NCBI RefSeq assembly: GCF_000005505.3
Contig: NC_016131.3
Location: 39,098,855 to 39,162,854, forward strand
Direction of reading: 5' to 3'
DNA from: Brachypodium distachyon
Lineage: Eukaryota; Streptophyta; Magnoliopsida; Poales; Poaceae
Length of the DNA stretch: 64,000 nucleotides
Part shown: positions 10,996-22,049 of the stretch, in pieces
How positions within the stretch are numbered: position 1 is the first letter of the stretch
Layout: every line of letters begins with the position of its first letter
The notes under the pieces: generated by a model
Told to the model about the DNA's origin: nothing
Database searches by the model: none
The model's input: only the letters and a program-made list of their open reading frames with translations
Translations under genes and position numbers: made by a program

Positions 10996-13938
10996 TGAAG
11001 CGACCGCCCCCGTACAGGGTTCGATTTCTGTGCTTACAGTGCTAGTTCCTGGATCGACTCGCTAGCACACACAGTTTCAAGATGTAATATCAACATACAA
11101 AGGTCAAAAGTATATTACATCGCATTGATCCAGAATTTAGTAGTAACTTACATATTGCATAACCTCATGGGTTATCTCAAAAGAAAATAAAATCTTGCAG
11201 CAGAAGTCAGAAGATACAGGAGTCCCATAACAACTCCACAGTCGAAACATGTTGGAATGTAAACTCTCAACCCTAACAATTCGTACCTCACTCTTCACCT
11301 GGTTCACCTGGTCGATACATTGAATGTATTGGCAAGTTCACCAAAAGGGTTATAGCAGACTTAACAAGTATATGCATTATTTGGCAAGGAAGGGTTTTTG
11401 GCTATTTGCATAAAAGCATCAAGGTTTCATCCTATCATTTTTAAACAAATAGTTTTATCACTATTGGACACGGGGTAGAAACACCCATGCTCCTATTAAC
11501 CTAGAGCACATTGAGTACATACATCAATTGCTCCTACCCAGTTCAATCCATTCATTTTATTAAGAAATTGGAGTGAGTGACACCTTCCTTACAGCCCCCA
11601 TATCTAGTTGCTCATAATTGTCCGTAACCGGGGACACGGCGAAGTACTTAGTTTGGCACTCTCGAAAGGTTGTACACTTTACCCACAAGAAACCGACGGG
11701 TTAATCCCTTGCTGTCCTCAGGATAGAGTAGGAACGACGTCGATTACAAGAATTTTCAGACCATAGTCACCCATACCACCTGAGGGACCTACGTTCCCAC
11801 CTACACGACTACATCTGCACAATACCTCGGATCCAGGATCATATGTCTTACTCCATCAAGCCAGAGCCCATATTAACATGTCGTTTTACTGGAAGCTAAA
11901 CAGGAAACTAGTTCAGTCTCTGGTTACCCCGGGTGGCATCCCACATTTGCGACGCAGGCACTCCCATAGAAATGGCGAGATGACTCATAGAAATGGACCC
12001 AGAAATGGACCTGACGGCGCATACATCTCAAATACTCAAAGCAGCCCACCTAGGACGGTTCATTGAATTACTTGTTTTGCCACACACTAGGAAAACCATA
12101 CTTTAATTCAATAACATCACATTGTAATAATACCACCCTCGTATACTATCATAGCCTAGCATTGAACTACCTACGATGGCAATTTGTGGTAAGGACATGG
12201 CAAGGGTATCCTATACTACTAGGAGAATCATAGCTAGATAGGTACAATAATAATCCTAACAATACAAGTAATAAAACTAGTGCATAATAAAATAATAGTA
12301 TGATGGTCAAAGTGAACTTGCCTTTGTCACAGTAGTTTGATATACACTCTTCACAACACACACGTTGCTCTCCGGATAATCTAAAAGAAGCAAACATACA
12401 CACATATAAACACACAATCCAATACAAGGTAAATATGCCATGATGCGATGCAAGCATGTGACATGATTTGGTTTATTTTATTTGGGTGATCAACCAGATC
12501 ATAAATCTGGTCCAAAGTATTAGCAATTAAAATTAGTGCACTAGGTTAAAAACAAACGCAAAACAAGGGATTAAAACCCCAAATTTAAGGTTTTATTGGC
12601 ATCAGCCAATTAATTCAATTCAAATATTTTATTTCTCTGTCCCAATGGACAGAGGATAAAGAAACAAATTTTTGGGCACTGGTTTCAATTAAAAAGGATT
12701 TCTAAATAATTAATTATGAATTAAATGTCATTAAACCCTATTTTGTAAATTGACAGTTAAGTTATTCAAATTTAAATTTAAACCATGCCAAAATATTCTA
12801 CAGGTCAAGATCTTTCCAGAAAGGTAAAATTTATCAAGTTCTAGGGGTTTTTCTGCAAAACTACCATTTAATTCAATCCGGGAATAAAAATTACATTTTC
12901 TTTTTCTATTATAGTGCCATGTGTCGCCACGTGATTCGTCTGTACCGGTTCACTTAAAAGATACCGCAAGATCTAATCTCGGCCGTTGGCCCAGATCCAA
13001 CAGCCACGGATGCTTGGGCTCACCTCCGATGATATTATGGTTCTAGCGGTGGGACTCCGGCGGCGGTGCGGCATGGGTGGGGCGGCGGGCGGCGCTCCGG
13101 TGGTCGCCAGTCGTCGGGGAGGAGGTGGGCGAGCGTGGCGCGACGAGACGGGTTCGGTGACGCGGTCGGCACGGCGAGGCGAGGCCCGTGCCGTTGCCTA
13201 GGACGACGGGGAGCTCCGGCGTGCGGGGCCCGAGCTCCAGCGAGGGCGGCGACGTGTCGTCTGGGCGCTACGATGCACCAAAAGAGGGACGACTTGCGTC
13301 AAAAGGTGCGCATGGACTCGGGGATCAAGAAAAGTGAGACGGGACCGAGGATGTCTCACCTGATTGCCGGCGGCGAGCGAGAATGCGGCGGCGGCTGAAG
13401 CTTTTTCGGCGAGGAATCGCGGCGGCCAGGCGGCGCAATAGGGAGAGAGAGTAGAGGGGAAAGAGAGAGGGGGTCGCGCTCTTTAGAGAGGTGTGGGAGG
13501 CGGCGGAGATGGCGGCGGCAATGGCGCGCGGGCTCCAAATTGATCCAAATAAATTTCCGAAAATTTGTAAAATCATGTTATAACATGATTCAACTTTTGG
13601 GACCAAATTCCCTCCAAAATAAAATATTTAAAATTAGTTTCGCCCTGCAAATGCCTTTAGGGCTTTATAACTATTTGAAATAAATAGTTTTTCAACTCCA
13701 AATTAAATCTTAAAAATTATGGGATAGCTCATTTATGCAATAAACCCCATTTATAGATAAACGCCATTGGTTTAAAGATCCAAAGCTCAAGAAGGTGAAA
13801 CCCTAGGGTTTAAAATGGAATAAAAACCTTTTTAAAGCTTTTTTTTTGGAATTCAAAATTTGATTCAAACATGCAAATGTGGCATGATGCTCATAAATGC
13901 AATGCATATGAAAGATTTTGAAATTTTGGGATGTTAAA
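10996..13938 (-). mobile_element. Solo LTR of the long-LTR chromovirus family, inserted in the minisatellite
   Basis: It starts TGAAGCGACC and ends GGGATGTTAAA (terminal CA mutated). It is flanked by AATGA at 10991-10995 and again at 13939-13943, a clean 5-bp target-site duplication. At 2943 bp it is slightly shorter than the 3.29 kb copies elsewhere in the window. There is no internal region, so the element was reduced to one LTR by recombination. A GC-rich part (about 13030-13520) matches the promoter/R part of the other LTRs but lacks their palindrome. Confidence 0.9.
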
Positions 13939-14905
13939 AATGAGAAGTTTAGGGTCGATTGGACGAAGCCCCCGGGTGTCGGGTGCGTCCAATGACAAGT
14001 TCAGGGTCGATTGGACGTAGCCCCCGCATGTCGGGTGCGTCCAAGGACAAGTTCAGAGTGGATTGGACGTAGCCCCCGAGTGTCGGGTGCGTACAATGAC
14101 AAGTTCAGGGTCGATTGGAAGGAGCCCCCGAGCGTCGTGTGCGTCCAATGACAAGTTCAAGGTCGATTCGACGCAGCCCCCGAGGGTCGGGTGCGTCAAT
14201 GACAAGTTCAGGGTCGATTGGACGCAGCCCTTGAGCGTCGGGTGCGTCAATGACAAGTTCACAGTCGATTGGATGCAGCCCCCGAGCGTCGGGTGCGTCC
14301 AATGACAAGTTCAGGGACGATTGGACGCAGCCCCCGAGCATGGGGTGCGTCCAATGACAGGTTCACGGTCGATTGGACGCACCCGAGCATGGGGTGCGTG
14401 CAATGACAAGTTGAGGGTCGATTGGACGGAGCCCCCATGTGTCCGGTGCGTCCAATGACAAGTTTAGGATCGATAGGATGCCGCCCCCGAGTGTTGGGTG
14501 GTGTCCGATGCGTCCAATAACAAGTTTAGAGTCGATTGGATGCAGCCCCCAGGTGTCGGTTGCGTCCAATGACAAGTTTAGGGTCGATTGGACGCAGCCC
14601 CCGGGTGTCGGGTGCATCCAATGACAAGTTTAGGGTTGATTGGACGCAGCCCCCGCGTGTCGGGTGCGTCCAATGACAAGTTGAGGTTCGATTGGACGGA
14701 GCCCCCGAGTGTCGGGTGCGTCCAATGACAAGTTCAGGGTCGATTGGACGCAGCCGCGAGTGTCGGGTGCGTCCAATGACAAGTTTAGGGTCGATTGGAC
14801 GGAGCCCCGACTGTCAGGTGCATCCAATGACAAGTTCAGGATCGATTGGACGCAACCCCCGAGTGTCGGGTGCGCCCAATTACAAGTTTGGGGTCCATCT
14901 CTCAG
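13939..14905 (+). repeat. 52-bp minisatellite, right part (about 18 units)
   Basis: This continues the array at 10740-10995, with about 18 recognisable units that differ by point changes and small indels. The unit length is not a multiple of three. The open frames seen through it on both strands are by-products of the repeat. Confidence 0.9.
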
Positions 14906-15480
14906 CTTTGAGTTTGATGCGACCGCAACAGGTTAAGTAAAAGAAAAGGACTCTGAGTAGAGGAAGATAAATACTTTTTATTACGTAACGATCTTACAAG
15001 AAGTTACTTAAAAATGCGGAGAAAAAGGAAAAATAGACGATAAACTAAAAAAATCAAGCAATAAAGCCTGGCATGTTGGCGACGCGATTGCGTGGCGTTC
15101 CGTGCCTTGCTTCTTGTGTCCCCTAGTCTGAATTGGAGTCTGAGGGGGAGGTTCTTGGTTCTCATATCCCGCAGTCAAGTTGGCTGAACATCCATGTCGA
15201 GGCGTGGATGAGCTCGCAGGTATGTGCTTGAACTGACTCACTCTTCGCCAAGAGTCTTTTGAGTTACACTGCATGGGCTGCGAAGCCGGCTTGGTGTGCT
15301 CATTGTTTTAGTGCGCCCGCTATAGGGGTTCCCGTTGTTGCAATTAGGGGAGCTCAGCGAGCCAATGTCCCTTACTTGATAAGGCTGCTGGCTGAGTCAG
15401 CATTGGTCTCATTTGATGAAGAGGCCTGCGCTTCCTCTATCTTCAGGTCTATACCGCCTGTGGCCTCAATTGCTCTTTTC
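14906..15480. other. Stretch between minisatellite and protease remnant, no intact gene
   Basis: On the minus strand the protease frame runs on with stops (for example near 15480 and 15330) into an AT-rich stretch at 14940-15060. No RT motif follows the protease, as it would in an autonomous element. Confidence 0.6.
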
Positions 15481-16560
15481 TTAAGGATGGAGTTTTGGTC
15501 GTCGTCTGTTAAGAAGTAGGCCTGGCCATCCTGGTCCCGCGCGAGTGACTCGGAAATTTATGGAATTCACGGTCGCAGTGGTTGGACCGCAAGAAACTTC
15601 CAGAGAAGTTATCATGCCGTTGGGTCCAGGCATTTTGAGCTTAAGGTAAGCATAATGCGGGACTGGCGTAAAGCATGCTAGCGCGACGCGACTCAAGACC
15701 ACGTGGTACTGGGATGGCCAGTCGACCACATCGAAGTCGAGTCTTTCGCGTCTGAAGTTATCGGGTGTGCCGAACACCACGTCTAGGTTAGCTTTGCCCA
15801 GTGGGGTGGCTGCTTTTCCTGAGATAATCCCATGGAAGGTTGTCTTTGTGGGGGCTAGCTTTGTTGTTGAGCTGTTCATCTTTCATAGGGTGTCGGCGTA
15901 GATAATGTTTAGCCCACTTCCGCCATCGATGAACACTTTGTTTAACATGTAGGCCCCGATCTGTGCGTCGAGCACAAATGCTGCGTTTCCCGGTTGCGGG
16001 ATGCAGGGTAGGTGATCTTCTCTGGAGAATGTGATATCCACTTCAGACGAGTCGAGGTACTCCGTTGAAGAGGGAGGTGACCTCACGGCCATATGGACCT
16101 GCCGAGTTATGGACTTCTGGACTCGATTGGTGGGTTTCCCTTTTTGAATATGAATTGGCGACCGTTGTCGGCGCTTCTGGTGGCGGTGCAAGTGCCACTG
16201 GGTGCACTGCGCCGGCGAAACTGGCTGGGCGCGGAGGAGGAGGAGCACCAATGGCTAGAGCTCCTGGTATGGGAGGCGGCAAAGGCGCATTGACTCCTTC
16301 GTTAGGGTACGAATGCGACCCAGGTAGTTGTGAGAAGCCAGCGCTGGCTACCGACTGCTGTGTCCTGGCAAACTCAGCCTGTAGTTCCTTGAAATGTCGG
16401 CACTCGGCTAGAGGGTGACTTGGCTTGATGTTGCCTTGTTCATCCCTGTAGACGTGAAACGGGCAAGGGGAAGCTAGCTGTTGAGAGAGGGTGGGTTGGT
16501 TCCCCTTTCTCTGCCATTGTTGCTTGCGCTTGTCACCACCTCAAAAACCTACACCGCGAT
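15481..16560 (-). pseudogene. RIRE2-like gag end and aspartic protease remnant
   Basis: The minus-strand frame has FIDGGSGLNIIYADTL, with the catalytic Asp in the D-G-G-S form. After a stop at 15880-15882 come FHGIISGKAATPLG, FGTPDNFRRERLDF and VDWPSQYHVVL, an order typical of the protease plus downstream domain of RIRE2-like Ty3/gypsy elements. The upstream part (16560-16290) looks like a decayed gag C-terminus. It would be the 5' half of S1 by orientation and family. Confidence 0.7.
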
Positions 16561-16934
16561 TCCCGATCTCCCGAGAGCCAAACTCTGACGGAGAGGCGGC
16601 TGTGATGAAGTCAGGTGGGTGTGATTCTTCGAATGCTCGGTTTTTGCGCTTTCTCGTTCAATCGTGACCACGATCGCCCTCTTCTTCTGGAGATCAGATG
16701 ATAAGGGATGGCCCGATCTTCTCGTTGAGCTCGTAGTAGATAGATGATAACTCGCGAGACGCTAACAAATCTCTGGCTGGTCCTTTGCTACCAATGCAAC
16801 AATTCTCAACCCTAGTTGATATTCGCAAAACCACATGCTTGCGCACGTAGCCGCCGACCACGAAGCGGTTCTGCAATCTACCAATTCCCAATGGAACAAT
16901 AGATAACACTTGAATCTTTAGTACTAAAAACAAC
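16561..16934. other. Unassigned stretch
   Basis: No recognised domain. A 83-residue frame (16945-16694, minus) has no resemblance that I can name. It may be leader or gag-side DNA of S1, or a separate fragment. Confidence 0.4.
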
Positions 16935-17006
16935 AGATCGCCCACACCTCTTTACTAGCCAAACCGAATCTCGAGGACGAGATTCATCTTAAGGGGTTTA
17001 GGTCTG
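16935..17006 (+). mobile_element. 3' end of a chromovirus internal region with polypurine tract
   Basis: About 70 bp match the last internal bases of C1 (reverse complement of 21519-21590). They end AAGGGGTTTAGGTC immediately before TGTAACATCCC of the LTR. This places an internal 3' end upstream of an LTR that is also followed by a primer site at 32060, so C2 was once part of a tandem array. Confidence 0.75.
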
Positions 17007-17841
17007 TAACATCCCAAAATTTCAAAACCTTTCATATGCATTGCATCCATGAGCATCATGCCACATTTGCATATTTGAATTCAAATTTGAATCTCAAAAG
17101 GCTTTAAAAAGGTTTTTATTTCATTTTAAACCCTAGGGTTTCACCCATGTGAGCTTTGGATCTTAAAACCAATAGGGTTTATCTATAAATGGGGTTTATT
17201 GCATAAATAAACTATCCCATAATTTTTGGATATTTATTTGGAGTTGAAAAACTATTTGATTTAAATAGTTATATAGCCCTAAAGGCATTTATAGGGCAAA
17301 TGCTCCCAAAAGATGAATCATGATAAAACATGATTTTACAAATTTTCTGGAATTTATTTGGAAGCCCGGCCAAATGGGCCGTACCGGCCCAGTCCCGACT
17401 GAGCCAAACCGGCCTAGCCAGCAGCACCCGTGCCCGAGCCTCTGACGCGAGGGGCCCATGCGTCAGCATCGTCTTCCCCGGATCCCTGCCGCGACGCACG
17501 CGTGCCTTTTTTCTTTGCCACCGTGCGCTCACCGCCGGATTCCCCTCGCCCCGTCCCTAACTCGCCAGCCCGTGCACATCCTTTTAAAGCCCAGCGCCCC
17601 CCCTCTTTTTCCCGCTTGCTTCCCTAGTCAATCGCGCGACCACACCGTCAGAATTCCTCGCCGGAACCCTAGCGCCGCCGCCGCCATCGCTTGGACGCCG
17701 CTGGTGAACCAAAAGGTTTGTGCCCCCATCTTCTGCCCTCTCTTCTTCTACACCTCCTTGCACACGTTTTGATGCGCGCCTCGTCGCGTTTCGTCCACCG
17801 CAGGCCCCCGCCGTGGCCCGACAGGAGCTCGCCCACGCCGC
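17007..17841 (+). repeat. C2 LTR, left part (plus orientation)
   Basis: It starts TGTAACATCCCAAAATTTC, the family's 5' end, and stops at 17841 where C1 inserted. The missing rest of this LTR resumes at 29738. GCCGC occurs at both sides of C1 (17837-17841 and 29738-29742). A TATA-like TTTTAAAG lies at 17582-17589. Confidence 0.85.
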
Positions 17842-17906
17842 TGAAGCGATCCTCCCCCTTACTAGGGACCGATCTCTGTGCTTACTGTGCTAGTCCCTGG
17901 ATCGAC
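17842..17906 (-). repeat. C1 LTR3 stub (65 bp)
   Basis: It matches the first 65 bp (plus coordinates) of LTR2 at 18223 with one mismatch. It then switches to leader sequence with a 2-bp overlap (AC), a microhomology-type deletion joint. Confidence 0.85.
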
Positions 17907-18222
17907 AACATGGCAACAAGATTATAGTGGTGTATGGTGTAAAAATCAAATATGCATCTGCAGTATAATATAATAAACATGCATATGTGGTAATAAGCAT
18001 AGTATTCGGTGTATATGTGGAATACAACAATAAACATGTCATGCATATGTAGATATAAATGCAAAGATTTAGATGAATAGGGATAAGAAATAAAATGTAT
18101 GTATATAGATATAGATAAGATAGGGATGAGAAATATTCCTAAGGTTTGGTCTTTGGTCTTGTCTTATCCTAATCCAAATTAGGGTCACGTTCCTACAGGC
18201 AACACATTGCTCTGATACCATG
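17905..18222 (-). mobile_element. Second leader copy of C1 with primer site
   Basis: These 318 bp are almost identical to 27381-27698. The minus-strand primer site TGGTATCAGAGCAATGTG lies at about 18203-18220, complementary to initiator tRNA-Met, 2 nt from the LTR2 end. No ORF is present. Confidence 0.85.
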
Positions 18223-20814
18223 TGAAGCGATCCTCCCCCTTACTAGGGACCGATCTCTGTGCTTACTCTGCTAGTCCCTGGATCGACTCACTAGCACACA
18301 CAGTTTCATGATGAAATATACAGAAGCAAAGGTCAAAGTACTTTATTACATCGCATCATCGAGAATTTAATAGTACTTACAACCTCGCATGACCTCTGGG
18401 GCCAGCATAAAACAAATACTGTTTCAACATCATAAAACAATGTTTCAAAATACTGCAGCGGAAAAGGGTAGAACATAAGGGCCACACTACTCCAAGGTGA
18501 GAGCATGTTGGAATGTAAGCACATGACCCATGACAAAACGACGAACCTCACTCATCGTCGGATCCACCTGCATTGTTAATTGCAGCCACTACGTGGTCAA
18601 TACATTTGAATGTATTGGCAAGCTCACTAGAGTTATAAAGGACCTACCAAGTACATGCATAGTTTGGCTAAGTGGGGTTTGGCTATTTTGCATAAAAGCA
18701 TCATTATTCAAATCCTATCATTTTTAGACAAATAGTTTTGAATTCTATTGGACACGGGGTAGAAACACCCATGCTCCTATTAACCTAGGCACATTGAGTA
18801 GAAACATCAATGCTCCTACCCAGTTCAAACCATTCATTTTATTAGGAAATTTGAATGAGTGAGACTTTCCTTACAGTTCCAATATCTAGTTGCTCATAAT
18901 TGTCCATAACCAGGGACACGGCTAAGTACTTAGTTTGACACTCTCGAGAGGTGGTACACTTTACCCACAAGAAATCGACGTGTTAATCCCTTGCTGTCCT
19001 CAGGGTAGAGTAGCAACGGCATCGATTACAGGAATTTTCAGAACATATCCCCCCAAACCACCTGAGGGACGCGCCCCCACCTACACTGCTACATACCGAT
19101 GTCACCTCGGATCCGGGTTCATATTTCTTACATCCATCCTGGCAGAGCCCATAATACCATGTGGTTGTACTGGAAGCTACTAAACAGGAAACTAGTCTAG
19201 TCTCTGGTTACCCCGGGTGGCATCCCACATTGTGACGCAGGCGCTCCCCGAATCGCACGGGGAGACGACCATGGACGCTCCCGAATCACACGAAGAGACG
19301 ACTCAGCGGGCCCCATAGAAATGGACCTAACGTCACTACATCCGAAAACTCAAAGCAGCCCACCCAGGACGGTTCATTGAATTACTTGTTTTGCCATACA
19401 CTAGGAAAATCATATGGTAATTCAATAGTATGACATTGTAATAATACCACCTCGTATATTAATCATAGCATAGCATTTTACTACCACGATGGCAATTGGT
19501 GGTGAAGTCACGGCCAAGGGTATCCTATACGACTAGGACGGATCATAGCTAGCATAGATACAATAATAATCCTAACCATGCAACTAATAAAATCTAGTGC
19601 ATAATAAAGTAATAGGATGATGGTCAAAGTGAACTTGCCTTGATAGTAGTTGGTATTCAAACACTCTTCGCAATCACACTGTTCGCTCTCCGAGAAAACT
19701 ATACAATCAAGCAAACATACACATACATAAACACACCATACAAACAAGAAATATGTATGCCATGATGCAATACAAATCATGTGACATGAGTTTTGGTTTA
19801 TTTTAAACACACCAAAGCATTGATAATTAAGCACATGCGATTAGGGTTTTTAAACAAAAGCAAAAGCTAGGGTTTAAATCCTAAAATGAGGTTTTATTTG
19901 CATCTGCAAAACAATTTAATTCAAAATATTTATTTCTCTGCCCCATTGGACAGAGGACAATAAAACAAATTTTTGAGCACCGGCTTCATTCAAAAAGGAC
20001 TTCTAAATAATTAGTTATGATTTAAATGGCATAAAACCCTAATCTGTAATTTGAATGTGATTTAAATATTAAAATTTGAAATTGGAGAGTGCCAAAAGAT
20101 TCTACACTTCCTAAGGATTCCAAAAAGGTGTGGATCACTAAATTTGGCCAAACAGATTTAAAGTTATGATCATTTGAAATAATAGGGGCCTATCTGCAAA
20201 AAGACCATTTAATTAATCCGGGAAGTTAAAAAAAAATAGATTTTCATTTTATTAACTAGGGCCACGTGGCGCGTTCCTATTCGTTGGTACCGGTTCGGTT
20301 TAAGTGAATAAGGACGATCTAATCTACACCGTTGGAGATGGATGGACGGACGAGATCGATCGGGGGAAGCTCACCGGTGGGTTAGGGTTCCGGCGACGGA
20401 AACCGGCGGCGGCGTTGCTCGGGCGTGGAGGCGGGCGGCGTTCGGGTGGACCTCGGGTGTCGGGGAGGACACGGGGAGGCGCGGCGCGGCACGGCGGAGA
20501 CGGGGGCGCGGTCGGTGGCGCTCGGGGACGGCGGGGTCGGCGCCTAGGACGAGATGGGCGGGCGGCGCGGCACGACGGATGGCGGTCGTCGGCGGGGAGC
20601 TGCAGCGCACGGGAGTGAAGATGGCACGCGTCAAACGAAGCACAAGGGGAAGACGCTCCAGAAATTTGTGAGCTCGGGCGGTAATGCTCACCGGCGAGGT
20701 CGGGACGGCGCGGTGAACGGCGGCGGCGGCGAAGCTTTTCGGCGAGGAATCGGGGCAGCCTGGCGGCGTGATAGCAAGGGGGAGCAGAGGGAAAACGAGG
20801 AGGGGGCCACGGTG

Positions 20815-20823
20815 CTTATAAGG
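20815..20823 (-). promoter_or_regulatory. LTR2 TATA box
   Basis: The minus strand reads CCTTATAAG just downstream of a GC-rich promoter. The same place in the LTR at 32419-36117 reads CCTTATAAA (35415-35423), and in the LTR at 43123-46411 a weaker CCTTTAAAAG is seen. Confidence 0.65.
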
Positions 20824-20940
20824 ACGCGCTCGGCTGTGAAAATGGAAGGCCGGAGGAGCGGATCCCCGTGAAGGCGCGGCGCGGTCACGCGCGGGGACGG
20901 CGGCGCGATTTCGGGCGCTTGCCCGAGGTAGGGGACGACC

Positions 20941-20965
20941 CCGACAGGTGGGCCCCACCTGTCGG
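20941..20965. promoter_or_regulatory. Palindrome with TCP-type core, LTR2
   Basis: Two perfect 12-bp arms (CCGACAGGTGGG and its complement) flank one central base. GTGGGCCC in the centre fits published TCP-factor binding consensuses (GTGGGNCC, GTGGNCCC). It lies about 118 bp upstream of the TATA box. Copies at 35534-35558 and 45813-45837 have similar spacing. Confidence 0.65.
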
Positions 20966-21518
20966 TGGCTCGGGCGCGCGCGCGCGGTCGGGCGCGGTTG
21001 GACGGGGCCGGTTCGGCCCAAAATGGCCGGCCCGGTCCATTTGCTCCCTTTTTTTTTCTTTTACCCTTTTCTTTTTCTGTTTTTCTCATTTCTTGGATAC
21101 CTTTTGAGTTTGAACTCCAAATTGGTCCAAATAAATTCCAGAAAATTTGTAAAATCATGTTCTACCAAGATACAACTTTTGGAAGTAGTGTCTTTTCAAA
21201 ATAAAATATGTAAAAACTACATTTGTCCTATAAATGCTTTAGGGCCATATAACTATTTAAATAAAATACTTTTTCAACTCCAAATAATTATCCAAAAATT
21301 ATGGGATAGCTCATATATGCAATAAACCCCTTTCATACTTGAACCTTAATGGTTTGAAGATCCAAAGTTCAAATGGGTGTAAATCCTAGGGTTTAAAATG
21401 AAACAAAAATCTTTCCAAAGCCCTTTTGAGATTAAAATTTGAATTCAAATATGCAATTGTGGCATGATGCTTATGAATGCAATGCTCATGTAAAGGTTTG
21501 AAATTTTGGGATGTTACA

Positions 21519-21533
21519 GACCTAACCCCCTTA
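21519..21533 (-). other. C1 polypurine tract
   Basis: The minus strand reads TTAAGGGGGTTAGGTC directly before TGTAACATCCC of LTR2. It is purine-rich with a 5-G run, at the place where plus-strand DNA synthesis is primed. Confidence 0.75.
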
Positions 21534-22049
21534 AGATGAATCTCGTCCTCGGGATTCGGTGTGGCTAGCAAAGAGGTGTGGGTGGTCTTCTCGAAGATCA
21601 TCTTCGCGTTCCCAAGTGGCTTCTTCTTCTGTGTGATGGTCCCACTGAACCTTGCAGAACTTGATGGTCTTGGATCGGGTTTGTCTCTCAGCTGTGTCCA
21701 AGATTCTGATTGGTTTCTCCTCATAGGTGAGGTCACTCTGTAATTGAACTTCCTCCAGTGGAATTGTATCCCTCAGGTGTGTGTCGGCCATCTCGGGGTG
21801 ACACTTCTTCAGTTGCGATACGTGGAAGACGTTGTGGACATTGGACAGTGCTTCCGGCAAATCCAACTTGTAGGCTACCTCTCCTTGTCGCGACAAGTTT
21901 TTGAAAGGTCCAATGAAACAGGGTGCTAGTTTCCCTTTTATACCAAATCTCTTTACCCCGCGTATCGGTGAAACTCTGAGATACGCTCTGTCTTCAGCCT
22001 CGTAGATGACTTCACTATGTTTAGAATCTGCGTAGCTTTTCTGCCTTGA
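21534..22049 (-). pseudogene. C1 integrase C-terminus and chromodomain
   Basis: After the TAG at 22050-22052 the same frame continues through the GPF-containing integrase tail (KLAPCFIGPF) and FHVSQLKKCHP to a chromodomain-like end. That end contains ILDTAERQTRSKTIKF, VQWDHHTEEEATWE and HPHLF. Chromodomains of such elements are thought to guide insertion to modified chromatin. This places C1 among chromoviruses (Tekay/Del-like). Only the TAG separates it from the main integrase frame. Confidence 0.85.

Larger units (their letters stand above)
4849..16560 (-). mobile_element. S1: putative non-autonomous RIRE2-like element with antisense aORF
   Basis: Read on the minus strand: gag-protease remnant (about 16560-15481), a 52-bp minisatellite, an antisense ORF (plus strand), degenerate repeats, then the S-type LTR (4848-4576). 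No RT, RNase H or integrase motif is visible. The antisense position of the ORF before the 3' LTR is the known layout of Tat-lineage elements with extra ORFs. The LTR family is shared with the gag-bearing element S0 at the right of the window. That all these parts belong to one element is inference: the right boundary and 5' LTR are not found. Confidence 0.5.
18223..21518 (-). repeat. C1 LTR2 (3' LTR of the intact unit, 3296 bp)
   Basis: On the minus strand it runs from TGTAACATCCC to GGATCGCTTCA. It is the longest undisturbed member of the family here and the reference used for the others. It has a GC-rich central part (about 20330-21030) with a palindrome at 20941-20965 and a TATA box at 20815-20823. 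An open frame at 19508-19834 recurs in other LTR copies but breaks in the one at 43123, so I do not call it a gene. Confidence 0.9.

Noticed and set aside
10740..14905. Regular repeat array that could suggest CRISPR
   Set aside because: Units are directly adjacent with no unique spacers and the surroundings are plant retrotransposons.
14053..14940. Several open frames of 60-84 codons on both strands with repeated peptides
   Set aside because: They are translations of the 52-bp minisatellite, whose unit length is not a multiple of three. No start context and no conservation.
19508..19834. 108-codon LTR-borne frame (Cys-rich then hydrophobic) also seen at 28983, 30571, 12167 and 34140
   Set aside because: It follows the LTR copies, changes freely at the protein level and has a stop in the LTR at 43123 (about 44512). 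Most likely not a gene.
20371..21021. 216-codon minus-strand frame and partners in GC-rich LTR parts (also near 2.9-3.4 kb, 13 kb, 35 kb and 45.5 kb)
   Set aside because: Arg/Pro/Ala-rich translations of GC-rich promoter or gag DNA in shadow frames; no domain and no conservation of frame.
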